From: CAZOWM01 sp964583615
GTDB taxonomy: Bacteria > Spirochaetota > B62-G9 > DRHN01
Reading direction: 5' to 3'
DNA length: 55,660 nucleotides
Assembly (NCBI GenBank): GCA_964583615.1
Contig: CAZOWM010000022.1
Span: forward strand, 1 to 55,660
The position numbers and the translations under genes were made by a program. Every line of letters starts with the position of its first letter. Within the stretch, counting starts at the first letter, position 1. Below the pieces are notes generated by a model. The model had not been told where the DNA came from. It saw nothing but the letters and a program-made list of their open reading frames with translations, and did no database searches. Positions 5,871 to 14,599 of this stretch are shown in pieces.

Positions 5871-6962
5871 ATGCCAAAATACCGTGGTGTACAGAAAAAG
5901 TATAACAAGTGGTATTACTGGATCTATTACCACGGAAAAACAATATGGAGCAAAGGCTATGAGACCGCTCTCGAGGCCTCCGAGGAGCGGGAAAAGCAGG
6001 CCCGTGAGCTCAAAAAGAAAAAAGACATTCACGGATTCAATATTACCTTCAGAGAGTTCATTTCAAAATATCTCGAAGACCACGCAAAGCCCCACCTGAG
6101 GCGTACCACAATAGTACAAATCGAAAGCCTGTCCCGGCTCTATATCATCCCAAACCTCGGCGGTATCCGCCTCCGTGACCTTCAGAAAAAGCATTTCATC
6201 TCGCTGAACGCGAAACTCTACCGGGAAAAAACGCCTTCAATCGCATACCAGACAATGCGCACCATTAAAAAGATCCTCAACGTTACCGTGGAATGGGATT
6301 ACCTTCCATTCAACCCGGTACCCAAAAAGCTCATCAAGGTGCCTGAAAGGCGGGACCATCATATTCTTTCTCTGAAACAAATAGACCACCTCATCGATAA
6401 TCTTTCCGACCAGGACCGCGCGATAATCGCTGTTGCCGCGTATACGGGATTACGGAGAAGCGAAATATTCGGCCTGCAGTGGCAGGACGTCAACTTCACC
6501 CATAACACACTCTCAATAGAGCGTCAGTATGTTTACGGTGAGGTTGTCCCGTTAAAGACGAAGAAAAGCAAAGGCACGATCCCGATGCTTCACCGGTTGC
6601 CGCAGATCCTGAAGGAATGGAAAAACGAAAGCAAATCTTTTCTCTGGGTGTTTCCCGGCAAAGAGAAAGGCCGCCCGCTCGCGCATGAGAGCTGGATCGG
6701 GAAACACTGGAAACGGATAAAAAACGACTTCAATCTACACGCCGGCTTTAAATTTCATGATTTCCGCCACAGCCTCGCCACAAACCTCATCGAAGCGGGA
6801 GTCCCTGTCCCCTTTGTACAGCTCGTGCTCCGGCATGAATCCTACCATACGACCGCAGACAAATACGGCCATTATGCAGTGGACAACATACGGGGAGTTT
6901 TAGAAAAAGCTTTTCAAAAGCTATCTCTAGAAGATTTCTTAGAAGGTGGGAAGCTAACTTAA
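5871..6962 (+). CDS. int: Tyrosine recombinase / phage-type integrase
   Basis: 363 residues, full length. An N-terminal AP2-like DNA-binding segment (YRGVQKKYNKWYYWIYYHGK) is followed by a SAM-like core-binding domain (about 58-150) and the catalytic domain. Catalytic residues are all visible: R195 in TGLRRSE, a Lys in LKTKKSKG (near 230), H296 and R299 in HDFRHS, H322 in LRHES, and nucleophile Y332 in DKYGH. Its stop lies 30 bp from the 3' end of tRNA-Val, the normal place for an integrase whose element uses that tRNA as attachment site. Its base composition is closer to the core genes than to the AT-rich cargo upstream. Confidence 0.95.
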   Translation: MPKYRGVQKKYNKWYYWIYYHGKTIWSKGYETALEASEEREKQARELKKKKDIHGFNITFREFISKYLEDHAKPHLRRTTIVQIESLSRLYIIPNLGGIRLRDLQKKHFISLNAKLYREKTPSIAYQTMRTIKKILNVTVEWDYLPFNPVPKKLIKVPERRDHHILSLKQIDHLIDNLSDQDRAIIAVAAYTGLRRSEIFGLQWQDVNFTHNTLSIERQYVYGEVVPLKTKKSKGTIPMLHRLPQILKEWKNESKSFLWVFPGKEKGRPLAHESWIGKHWKRIKNDFNLHAGFKFHDFRHSLATNLIEAGVPVPFVQLVLRHESYHTTADKYGHYAVDNIRGVLEKAFQKLSLEDFLEGGKLT

Positions 6963-6992
6963 ACAATAAAAAGAGTTAATTGTTGTAATATT

Positions 6993-7066
6993 GGGCGGTA
7001 CTGGACTTGAACCAGTGACCCCCTGCATGTCAAGCAGGTACTCTAACCAATCTGAGCTAACCGCCC
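6993..7066 (-). tRNA. tRNA-Val(GAC)
   Basis: The minus strand reads GGGCGGTTAGCTCAGATTGG at the 5' end and closes with TTCAAGTCCAGTACCGCCC. The acceptor stem GGGCGGT/ACCGCCC is perfect. The anticodon loop is TTGACAT in a CCTGC/GCAGG stem, giving anticodon GAC. CCA is not encoded. The 3' end faces the integrase, so it is the probable attachment site of the 1-6992 element. Confidence 0.95.
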
Positions 7067-7128
7067 TTCCAGTGCGCGGTAAAAATAGTATATTACGCAG
7101 ATTCGAATTGTCAAGATAAATCCAATTC

Positions 7129-7437
7129 TCAGTCCTCTACAATCGGAATCACCTGGTCGATCTTGATAAGCCTGAACATTTCTGCAAGGTTTTTGCTTAT
7201 GCCGTTTATTTCCAGTTTTCCACCCTTCTTTTTCAAATTTTTGTAAAACATGAGAATACATCCGATTCCTGAGCTGTTCGAAACAGGAACTTCTCTTAAG
7301 TCGAGCCGTACAGCGGTGTAATTGTTTCCAAGGAGGTCGTCGAAAATATTTTTCAGCTGATCTGTACACTCAAAATTAAGCGCGCCTTTCAATTGCAGCA
7401 CAACCCATTCCCCGTCTTCGAAAACAGTATGTTCCAA
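7129..7437 (-). CDS. STAS-domain anti-sigma factor antagonist
   Basis: 102 residues, a single STAS domain of SpoIIAA/RsbV type. The phosphoacceptor region reads REVPVSNSSGIGCILMFYKN, with the Ser pair in the SSG position, followed by KLEINGISKNLAEMFRLIKI typical of the last helix. The start is TTG with AAGGGG 7 nt upstream. Such proteins act in partner switching with an anti-sigma kinase and a PP2C phosphatase; neither is in the window. It follows the aminotransferase gene at 35 bp on the same strand and may share its transcript. Confidence 0.85.
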   Translation of the reverse strand: MEHTVFEDGEWVVLQLKGALNFECTDQLKNIFDDLLGNNYTAVRLDLREVPVSNSSGIGCILMFYKNLKKKGGKLEINGISKNLAEMFRLIKIDQVIPIVED

Positions 7438-7471
7438 AGCGAATCCCCTTAAATTTAATAATATTTACGTG

Positions 7472-8680
7472 TCAGAGCATCTTTTTCAAAACTTCTCCGA
7501 GTTTCCGTACCCCCCTTTTGATCGTTTCAAGTGGAAGGTCCCCATAGGTGAGCCTTATATAGTTGTTTGGGTGTCCCTCCGGAAGAAATGCGTCACCGGT
7601 CACGAATGCGACCTCGTTCTTTACCGCTTCTTTGAACACGTGCTCCGAATTCATCGATTCCGGAAGCGTAATCCACACAAATAAACCGCCGTTCGGTTTT
7701 GTCCAACTGACCTTATCAGGCATGTAGGCTTCCATCGCCTCCAGAATTGCGTCCCTTTTTGCCCTGTATATCGGTTTCATCTTTTCCACGTATCCGTCTA
7801 TAAATCCTTTCCGGATATAATCGAGAGCTATGATCTGGCAGAGAGGAGATGTACATGCGTCGAATGACTGCTTCTGAAGTTCGAGCTTTTCAACGAGCAT
7901 TTTTTCTGCAACAATCCACCCAACTCTGATACCTGGAGAAAGAACTTTCGAGAATGTTCCGAGATAGATGACGTTCCCGCTGCTATCAAGAGACTTGATG
8001 GGCAGGTAATCTTCGTACTTTCCGTAAAAATAAAGGTCTCCGTAGGGATCATCCTCAATAATTGGTATGTTTTTCTGAACCGATATCTGAAGAAGCTTCT
8101 TTCTTCTCTCCTGCGTAAGGGTGATCCCTGAAGGATTACTGAAGTTGGGGATGACATAGATCCCCTTTACCTTCTTTCCGAGTTTCTCGCTTTCTTCGAT
8201 TCTTTCATCCAGACCTTCGATGATCATCCCTTCATCGTCGACAGGGATTCCCAGCAGCTTCCCATGAAAGCTGTAAAACGAGGCGATCGCACCGATGAAA
8301 CTCGGTACCTCCACACATATAATTTCATCGTCATTGAGGAGTACCTTTGAAACGAGGGCAAGCGCCTGCTGAGACCCTGTGGTGATAATTACATCCTGGC
8401 CGCGCATGGGAATGCGTTTTTTCTCCTCCATCCTCTCTCTGATCGTTTCAAGAAGCGGAGTGTACCCCTTTGTCGTACCGTACTGAAGTCCCACCCTGGC
8501 TTTCGAGGTATCCCACCCGTTGATGATTTCTTTTATCTCCTCAAAGGGCAGATTTTCTGAATCCGGCATTCCACCTGCCATTGAAATGAGCCCGGGGGTA
8601 TTCGCCATTTTAAAGAGTTCCCTGATTTTTGAGCTTTTCAACCTTTTACTTGATTCTGATAAAATCGATGTGAAGTCCAT
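7472..8680 (-). CDS. PLP-dependent aminotransferase (class I, LysN/KAT II-like)
   Basis: 402 residues, fold type I. Recognisable parts: GLISMAGGMPDSENLPFEEI, the PLP ring-stacking region ITTGSQQALALVSKVLL, VIPNFSNPSGITLTQERR, DDPYGDLYF with the PLP-binding Asp and Tyr, and GTFSKVLSPGIRVGW with the Schiff-base Lys. This subgroup includes 2-aminoadipate and aromatic aminotransferases. The start ATG has GAGGG 4 nt upstream. It directly follows the indolepyruvate oxidoreductase subunit gene (9 bp), which points to aromatic or branched-chain amino acids as substrates: transamination to the 2-oxo acid, then ferredoxin-linked oxidation. Exact substrate unproven. Confidence 0.85.
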   Translation of the reverse strand: MDFTSILSESSKRLKSSKIRELFKMANTPGLISMAGGMPDSENLPFEEIKEIINGWDTSKARVGLQYGTTKGYTPLLETIRERMEEKKRIPMRGQDVIITTGSQQALALVSKVLLNDDEIICVEVPSFIGAIASFYSFHGKLLGIPVDDEGMIIEGLDERIEESEKLGKKVKGIYVIPNFSNPSGITLTQERRKKLLQISVQKNIPIIEDDPYGDLYFYGKYEDYLPIKSLDSSGNVIYLGTFSKVLSPGIRVGWIVAEKMLVEKLELQKQSFDACTSPLCQIIALDYIRKGFIDGYVEKMKPIYRAKRDAILEAMEAYMPDKVSWTKPNGGLFVWITLPESMNSEHVFKEAVKNEVAFVTGDAFLPEGHPNNYIRLTYGDLPLETIKRGVRKLGEVLKKML

Positions 8681-8689
8681 CTTTCCCTC

Positions 8690-9283
8690 TTACAAGCGGC
8701 TGAGTGCCACTGCCTGTTTCCCCCTGTAAAACGCATCTATATTCATGTCTCTATAGTGCTTTTTTACAGAGTTGGTGATCGCTTTTTCGAATATTTGGTC
8801 CTCAAATGGCAGGTAGTTGGACATCGAGCCTATAAGAACGACGTTTGCAGTGCGTATGCTTCCCGCTTCCCGTGCGATACGTTGCGCATCGATAAACTGT
8901 ATGTGCTGTAAATGTGATGTAAGCTGCGTGTCGATATCAATCGGATAGTCAAATGCGCCCGAGGTCACAGTAACAGGAACAATTTCCACGTCATTCACAA
9001 TGAGCTTCGTCTCTTTGTTGCACAGGTAAAGGTACCGCAGCGCTTCGAGTTTTTCGAGTGCAATCATGAAATGAGCGCTCCCGTGACTGACGAGAGGGGA
9101 ATACACTTCTCCGCCGAATCGTATCTGGGAAATTACACTCCCCCCTCTCTGGGCCATTCCGTGCACTTCGTTGTTTTTTACGTCAAATCCCATTAAAACT
9201 GCTGCTTCCGAAATAATGGTGCTCGCGAGGATAATGCCTTGACCTCCCACTCCCACAAGAACGAAGTTTGTGATAGCACCCAT
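8690..9283 (-). CDS. iorB: Indolepyruvate:ferredoxin oxidoreductase beta subunit
   Basis: 197 residues from the ATG at 9283, preceded by GGAG at 6 nt; an ATG four codons earlier lacks a site. The Rossmann-like gamma-type domain starts ITNFVLVGVGGQGIILAS and has NNEVHGMAQRGGSVISQIR, the signature of 2-oxoacid oxidoreductase gamma/IorB chains. The enzyme turns aryl pyruvates into aryl-acetyl-CoA with ferredoxin. The catalytic alpha subunit, which carries TPP and FeS clusters, is not in the window, so it must be encoded elsewhere or be missing. It lies between gamma-glutamyltransferase and the aminotransferase in one operon. Confidence 0.85.
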   Translation of the reverse strand: MGAITNFVLVGVGGQGIILASTIISEAAVLMGFDVKNNEVHGMAQRGGSVISQIRFGGEVYSPLVSHGSAHFMIALEKLEALRYLYLCNKETKLIVNDVEIVPVTVTSGAFDYPIDIDTQLTSHLQHIQFIDAQRIAREAGSIRTANVVLIGSMSNYLPFEDQIFEKAITNSVKKHYRDMNIDAFYRGKQAVALSRL

Positions 9284-9304
9284 CTCATTCTCCATATCGC
9301 AATG

Positions 9305-11008
9305 CTAAACGCTCATTGCATATCCTTCTCTTCTATAATCGCTTACCGCAATATATTCGTCTCCGGATTTCCATATACCGTGAACATCACCGATCGGTTC
9401 AGTTTTCTCTTTTATATCGTATCCTCTTTTAGCGAGGTTGGAAACGACATCAGCATCCAAACCGTTGGGCTCTTTGAACAGCACATCAGGCCATGCCTGG
9501 TGATGGAGCCGTTCCCTCTCTACTGCCTGCTGTGGCTCAACACCGCCGCAGAGGATCAGAAGAAGAATCATCGAAAGGGTCGATGGTATCGAAGGCCCTC
9601 CGGGAGTACCCATCACTGCTTCCACTTCAGCCCCTTTTGTGACAAGAACAGGTGCCATGCTGCTTGCAGGCCTCTTACGGGGTTCCAGCATGTTCGGTTC
9701 GTTTCCAATCACACCAAAATAATTCGGTTTACCGGGAACAAACGAGAACGCATCAATACTTCCATTGAGCAAAAAACCCCAATCCGCCACACTCCACTTC
9801 GACCCGTACCTGAGATTCAAAGTGTAGGAGTTGGAAACCGCATTTCCCGCGGTATCGATGATCGAAAAGTGTGTGGTTTCCTTTCCGGACTTAGCGTTCA
9901 GGTGTGGGAGCTTGATTGAAGCGTCCGGATGAAGGGTGGAAAAAAGATCGCTCGTGTTCCCATCTCTTATGTGGTCTATGAGTGAGAAACAGTGCTTCGC
10001 GTATTCCTCAGTGAAGAGCTTTTTGTAGGTTTTATTTTCTTCGAGCGGTATGTCACCGAGATAAAAAAAACGGTCTATTGAAGCAATCTTGAACGCCTGC
10101 GCTGCTGTGTGGGAGAAATCAGTATCAAACGGCTTGATCCTGAAAAATTCCTCTCGATTGAGGATGTTGAGGATCTCAATCAGCACTGCACCTCCCCCCT
10201 CCGGCGGAACGGTCCATATTTCTCTTCCCCTGTATTCCGTACGGAGAGGGTCCACTATCTTCAGAGAGTAGTTCTTCAAATCGGAAACTGTTATACACCC
10301 GCCATTGCGCGTAAGATCCCTCTCGATGCCTTCGGCAATTTCTCCCTCATAGAACGCATGCTCACCGTTTCGGGAGAGCGTTTCGAATGTCTTTGCGAGA
10401 TCGGGGTTCGGGAGCCTGTCTCCCGCAGTGTACGATTCTCTGCTGCAGAAGATTTTTTTTGATTCCGGAGAAAAAGAGAGTTTCCCGCACAGTCTGTTGA
10501 GACACTGCGCCTGATAATTACTGATCTTCCCGCCCTCGCGCGCACGCCTGGCAAGCCGTGAGAGTATGTTTCGTGCACTCAGTGTGCCCCGCTCTTTCTG
10601 GAGAAAGAAAAATGCCTTGACCGTACCGGGCACGCACACGGATTTCGGACCAAAGGCACTGGAATCCGGATCGACCTCTCCAGTTGGAGCGAGATACTCG
10701 CGTCTGTCTACACCGGAAGGGGATACTTCCCTGTAGTTGATGCAGTGAGGAGCTTTTTCACCGGTGGCTTTGTACAGTATATACCCTCCCCCACCGATGT
10801 TTCCTGCCTGGGGATGATAGACTGCGAGAGCAAACCCGACAGCAAGTGCAGCATCGAATGCGTTTCCTCCGTCTCTGAGTACCTGTATACCGAACTCTGT
10901 TGCGTCACGGGAAACCGTTGCTATTGCGCCCTTTCCCCTTGCGACCCGTACGCTTCTTTGTTTTTCTGTCTGAAGGTTTACATGAAAATCTTTGTATGTG
11001 CTTCCCAA
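9305..11008 (-). CDS. ggt: Gamma-glutamyltransferase / glutathione hydrolase
   Basis: 567 residues with both expected parts. The large subunit has ATEFGIQVLRDGGNAFDAAL, GNIGGGGYILY and VPGTVKAFFFLQKERGTL. The autoprocessing Thr is in GKETTHFSIIDTAGNAVS, and the small subunit has NEPNMLEPRKRPASSMAP and GTPGGPSIPSTLS. It cleaves gamma-glutamyl bonds by autoprocessing to an active heterodimer. No signal peptide is seen after the TTG start (AGAGG about 10 nt upstream), unlike most periplasmic homologues, so it may be cytoplasmic. It heads a run with iorB and an aminotransferase, suggesting amino-acid and peptide turnover. Confidence 0.92.
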   Translation of the reverse strand: MGSTYKDFHVNLQTEKQRSVRVARGKGAIATVSRDATEFGIQVLRDGGNAFDAALAVGFALAVYHPQAGNIGGGGYILYKATGEKAPHCINYREVSPSGVDRREYLAPTGEVDPDSSAFGPKSVCVPGTVKAFFFLQKERGTLSARNILSRLARRAREGGKISNYQAQCLNRLCGKLSFSPESKKIFCSRESYTAGDRLPNPDLAKTFETLSRNGEHAFYEGEIAEGIERDLTRNGGCITVSDLKNYSLKIVDPLRTEYRGREIWTVPPEGGGAVLIEILNILNREEFFRIKPFDTDFSHTAAQAFKIASIDRFFYLGDIPLEENKTYKKLFTEEYAKHCFSLIDHIRDGNTSDLFSTLHPDASIKLPHLNAKSGKETTHFSIIDTAGNAVSNSYTLNLRYGSKWSVADWGFLLNGSIDAFSFVPGKPNYFGVIGNEPNMLEPRKRPASSMAPVLVTKGAEVEAVMGTPGGPSIPSTLSMILLLILCGGVEPQQAVERERLHHQAWPDVLFKEPNGLDADVVSNLAKRGYDIKEKTEPIGDVHGIWKSGDEYIAVSDYRREGYAMSV

Positions 11009-11089
11009 TAACCGCTGACCTCTTCTGCAAGAATGGGCATAATGTACTATAAATCGGTCACTATTGGAAGTACTATGTTTGTACAGCTT

Positions 11090-11866
11090 CTATTCTACAA
11101 AATCGAGAACCTTTTTTTTGGTCATTGGGTATTTCAGCTTATCCAGTGCGGTATGCTCGATCTGCCTTATTCTTTCCTTCGTGAGATTATACTTTTCGCC
11201 GATCTCCTTCAAAGTCAGTGGCTGTTTTCCATTCAATCCGAAGTGCCTGCTGATTACGTCTCTTTCTATGGGTTTCAGTTTAAAGAGCACCTCGGATATG
11301 ATCTCCTTTAAATTGTTTTCCATTACGACCTTCTCAGGCTGATCATAATCGCCGCTATCAACGAGGTCGAGAATCGTGTCTGAGTTATTGTCTTCTGAAA
11401 GTTTCTGGTCCAGCGATACAGGCCTGTAGATCTGTTTCAGTTTTTGAACGGTCTCAGAATCATACATTTCATCCCTCTTGGAAATTTGTGTCGCGTATTT
11501 GAGCGGGAGTTTGATCGATGTAGACTGTTCAAAAATCGCTTTAAGGATAAAATGTCGTATCCACCAGCGAGCGTAGGATATGAACTTGAATCCCTTTGTA
11601 ACGTCGAACTTTTCAACGGCCCGGATAAGCCCCATATTTCCCTCGTTGATGAGGTCCATGAGCGGCAGACCGAGGTTCTGATATTTAACTGCGATACTTA
11701 CCACGAACCGGAGATTCGAAACGATGAGTTTTTCTTTTGCAGAATCGTCGCCTTTTGCAGCCAGCTTCGCGCACGCTTCCTCTTGCTTCCGTGTCATGAC
11801 GGGAATGCTCTCTATCTGTTTCAGATATATTTGAACGGCGTTCTTAAACGTATTGTCTTTACTCAT
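11090..11866 (-). CDS. Small sigma-70 family RNA polymerase sigma factor
   Basis: 258 residues. It starts with region 1.2 (AVQIYLKQIESIPVMTRKQE) and lacks region 1.1. Region 2 is GLPLMDLINEGNMGLIRAVE then KFISYARWWIRHFI, region 3 follows, and region 4 ends with a helix-turn-helix (LKEIGEKYNLTKERIRQIEH). This is a group 2 (RpoS-like) architecture rather than the primary RpoD. Its ATG overlaps the stop of the sigma-54 activator gene by four bases, so it is translationally coupled to that regulator. Prediction: it is made when the kinase/activator pair fires, giving a two-step sigma cascade. Confidence 0.9.
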   Translation of the reverse strand: MSKDNTFKNAVQIYLKQIESIPVMTRKQEEACAKLAAKGDDSAKEKLIVSNLRFVVSIAVKYQNLGLPLMDLINEGNMGLIRAVEKFDVTKGFKFISYARWWIRHFILKAIFEQSTSIKLPLKYATQISKRDEMYDSETVQKLKQIYRPVSLDQKLSEDNNSDTILDLVDSGDYDQPEKVVMENNLKEIISEVLFKLKPIERDVISRHFGLNGKQPLTLKEIGEKYNLTKERIRQIEHTALDKLKYPMTKKKVLDFVE

Positions 11867-13257
11867 GTGTCGCTCCTTTCCTCATATTGAGGTTTTATGT
11901 TTAAGTCCTTCATTTTTGTCCGAAGTGTTTTGTAGTCAACACCCAATAGCCTTGCAGCTTTCACTCTGTTCCAGCTTGTTTGTAAAAGTGCCTTATTGAT
12001 TGCATCACGCTCAGCCTTTTTTCGCGCCTCCAGAGATATCTCTTTCAAAGTACCGCCGCCAGTAGGCTGTTCAATTCGTTTGTTCTCCTCAGTGAGCAGA
12101 GGAAAATGTTCCGATTTTAAAACACCGTTGTCCGAGAGAATGAAGCCGCGTTCAAGTATGTTTTCCAGCTCACGAATGTTTCCCGGAAAATCATAACGCA
12201 TAAAACGTTTGATTATTTCCTTTGACGGTGCGGGTATGTTTTTTTTCAGCTTTTTATTCAGCTTGACTGTGATGTGCTCGACGAGCAGAGGGATATCCTC
12301 TCTTCTTTCTCTCAGGGACGGAATATGGATCGGCACAACGTTGAGCCTGTAAAAGAGATCATCCCTGAACTGCCCGTTCTCAACCAGAACCTGAAGATTC
12401 TTGTTTGTTGCGGAAATGATTCGTACATCCACATTGAATGGCTCGTCGCCGCCAACAGGAGTGACCTCCCTGTCCTGAATGACTCTCAGCAGCTTCACCT
12501 GCATGCTTAATGGCATATCAGCGATTTCATCGAGAAAGATTGTCCCGTAATTTGCTTTTTTAAACTTGCCCTCCCTGTTGCTCACTGCACCGGTGAATGC
12601 TCCTTTTTTATATCCGAACAGTTCACTCTCCAGGAGAGACTCGGGAATCGCAGAGCAGTTCACCGGAACAAATGGCATCTCCGCACGAGCGCTTCGTTCG
12701 TGAATCTCACGGGCAACCAGCTCCTTTCCGGTTCCGCTCTCACCGGTAATGAGCACGTTGACTGTATCATTGTTTGACACCTTTTCTATGAGTTTGAAAA
12801 CCGCCCGCATTGCCCCGCTTTTGCCTATCAGTTTCTGCTCTTCGTTTATGTACTCGAGTTCCTCTCTGAGGTTTTCATTCTGTTTGAGGAGGTTATACGC
12901 CTTCACAGCTTTTTTTACGTTCACAAGAAGCTCGTCTTTACTGAAGGGCTTCGTGAGGTAATCAAACGCTCCGTTTTTCATTGCTTCTACTGCGGTCTCA
13001 ATTGTTCCGTATGCTGTCATAATGATCAAATTTGAACCGATATTCTGCTCCTTCACTGTCTTCAGCAGACCCATCCCTCCCATTCCCGGCATCATGAGGT
13101 CAACCAGAAGCACACTAAACTCCTCTTTAGAAATCAGCTTCAGTGCTTCCTCAGCAGAGTAGGCTTTGGTCACGACATACGTCTCATTTTTCAGAATATT
13201 CGAGATGATGTTTGCCTGTATTTCTTCATCATCTACAACGAGTATCTTGTTATTCAT
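11863..13257 (-). CDS. Sigma-54-dependent response regulator (NtrC type)
   Basis: 464 residues from the ATG at 13257, which overlaps the kinase gene end by 8 bp. The receiver domain begins MNNKILVVDDEE, with phosphoacceptor D53 in VLLVDLMMPGMGG and the conserved Lys in FDYLTKPFSKDE. The AAA+ domain has Walker A GESGTGKELVAREIH, the sigma-54 contact loop GAFTGA (in GYKKGAFTGAVSNREG), Walker B TIFLDEIADMP and RLNVVPIHIPSLRERREDIP. A Fis-type HTH closes it (WNRVKAARLLGVDYKTLRTK). All residues needed for sigma-54 activation are present. It probably also drives its own operon through the promoter at 14471-14486. Confidence 0.95.
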   Translation of the reverse strand: MNNKILVVDDEEIQANIISNILKNETYVVTKAYSAEEALKLISKEEFSVLLVDLMMPGMGGMGLLKTVKEQNIGSNLIIMTAYGTIETAVEAMKNGAFDYLTKPFSKDELLVNVKKAVKAYNLLKQNENLREELEYINEEQKLIGKSGAMRAVFKLIEKVSNNDTVNVLITGESGTGKELVAREIHERSARAEMPFVPVNCSAIPESLLESELFGYKKGAFTGAVSNREGKFKKANYGTIFLDEIADMPLSMQVKLLRVIQDREVTPVGGDEPFNVDVRIISATNKNLQVLVENGQFRDDLFYRLNVVPIHIPSLRERREDIPLLVEHITVKLNKKLKKNIPAPSKEIIKRFMRYDFPGNIRELENILERGFILSDNGVLKSEHFPLLTEENKRIEQPTGGGTLKEISLEARKKAERDAINKALLQTSWNRVKAARLLGVDYKTLRTKMKDLNIKPQYEERSDT

Positions 13258-14449
13258 TACTAAATTCCACAGGGAGAAGTATTGTAAAACGAGTTCCCTT
13301 TCCCTTTTCGCTGTGTACTGAAATCTTGCCCTGATGTTTGTGTATAATACTATGTATGAGTGAAAGCCCCAGTCCAAACCCCTTGTTTTTCGTTGAATAA
13401 TAGGGGCTAAATATTTTTTTCAGGTTCTCCTCCTCAATCCCCATTCCGTCATCCGCTACGTTTATCTCCACATTGCCGTTTTGTATGTTTGTCGTGATAT
13501 CGATTTGCCCTCCGCGCGGCATCGCCTCTATTGCATTGATGATCAAGTTTGAAAATACCTGGTTGAGCCTGTCGCGATCAGCCTTGATTAGAGGAAGAGC
13601 TGAATGATAATTCAAAAGCACCTTTATCCCGTGCCTCACAAGCTCCGGTTCGAGGGTTGACACATTGTACTGAATAATAGAGTTGACATTTTCATTCTTG
13701 AAGGTATAGACGTCCGGTTTCGTAAGCCTCAGAAAGCCTTCCACAATTCTGTTGATTCTTTTCAGTTCATTTTTCATGTTTTCAGAAAGTTTGAAAAACT
13801 CATATCGTTTTTCCGGATCATCCGGGCTCAGGTTTGTCTGCAGGTAATCGGTGATGAGCCCTACGGTGTTGATCGGGTTTTTGATTTCATGGGCGATACC
13901 TGCAGCCAGGTTTTTCGTTATCTCCACACTTTCAAGCCTGCTCTTTTCCTCCTCATATTCGACAAGACCCTCCTGCATGGATTGAAAGGAGTTTGAAAGC
14001 ATCTGAAGCTCTCTGCAGTTGGGATGTACGACGTCACTTCCAATCTCGTGGCTTTGAAGGTTTTTTGAGGCATCCACAAGCTGCATGATCGGGCGGGAGA
14101 TACTTCTCGATGTTACCACCGTCAGAAATACTCCCAGTATGAGGGAAAAACCGAACACCAGTGCGATATTGTTGCGGAGTTTGTGAAGAATAGTATTTGA
14201 ATCCAGCGAGAACTGGACGCTATTCATTTGAGGGAAATCCGGATTGAGAAGATAATTGCTGTAGAGATCGCCTGTAAGCGTCACACCCGCCATGTAGTTG
14301 TAGGACACACCTGATGCAAATACATGGTTGGAGGAAGATACCCTTTGTTCCATTCGCCATATGAGAAGGAGGGCTGCCCCCGCACTTATCACGAGCACAG
14401 CGAGAACGGGTATCATGATCTTACTTCTGATACAGAGCATCCGTTTCAT
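13250..14449 (-). CDS. Membrane sensor histidine kinase (NtrB-like)
   Basis: 399 residues from the ATG at 14449 (GGAGG 5 nt upstream). First membrane helix about 10-31 (IMIPVLAVLVISAGAALLLI), a short external loop of roughly 65 residues, second helix (IALVFGFSLILGVFLTVVTS), then HAMP (SISRPIMQLVDASKNLQ). HisKA carries H187 in AAGIAHEIKNPINTVG, and HATPase_c has N-box NQVFSNLIINAIEAMPRGG, ADDGMGIEEE and GFGLGLSLIHSIIHKHQG. The short periplasmic loop suggests a small ligand or a membrane signal. It is the first gene of the kinase, activator, sigma-factor operon. Confidence 0.93.
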   Translation of the reverse strand: MKRMLCIRSKIMIPVLAVLVISAGAALLLIWRMEQRVSSSNHVFASGVSYNYMAGVTLTGDLYSNYLLNPDFPQMNSVQFSLDSNTILHKLRNNIALVFGFSLILGVFLTVVTSRSISRPIMQLVDASKNLQSHEIGSDVVHPNCRELQMLSNSFQSMQEGLVEYEEEKSRLESVEITKNLAAGIAHEIKNPINTVGLITDYLQTNLSPDDPEKRYEFFKLSENMKNELKRINRIVEGFLRLTKPDVYTFKNENVNSIIQYNVSTLEPELVRHGIKVLLNYHSALPLIKADRDRLNQVFSNLIINAIEAMPRGGQIDITTNIQNGNVEINVADDGMGIEEENLKKIFSPYYSTKNKGFGLGLSLIHSIIHKHQGKISVHSEKGKGTRFTILLPVEFSNE

Positions 14450-14470
14450 ACAAACCTCCGTAAAGAATGC

Positions 14471-14486
14471 AGCAATATCCGTGCCA
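14471..14486 (-). promoter_or_regulatory. Sigma-54 (-24/-12) promoter of the kinase-activator-sigma operon
   Basis: The minus strand reads TGGCACG-GATA-TTGCT, an exact match to the consensus TGGCACG-N4-TTGCW with the invariant GG and GC 10 nt apart. The predicted transcript starts near 14460, immediately before the GGAGG of the kinase gene. The third gene product's partner, a GAFTGA-bearing activator, is encoded in the same operon, so autoregulation is likely. Confidence 0.85.
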
Positions 14487-14599
14487 GTATTCAACAGATT
14501 CGCTGTTCTCTTACTCCAATTATTCTTTTAGTTGCAGAGAATAATTTTTTCACTTTATCACTCATCCTGTGTACAAGTGAAAAAAGGGGGAAAGACGCC

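Noticed and set aside
10978..11042. Short ORF (MPILAEEVSGYWEAHTKIFM) overlapping the ggt start as a regulatory upstream ORF
   Set aside because: No ribosome site and no hairpin or terminator to act with; probably chance.
14549..14562. 14-mer TTCACTTTATCACT shared with 40775-40788
   Set aside because: AT-rich, in unrelated contexts and orientations to the genes; two copies are compatible with chance.
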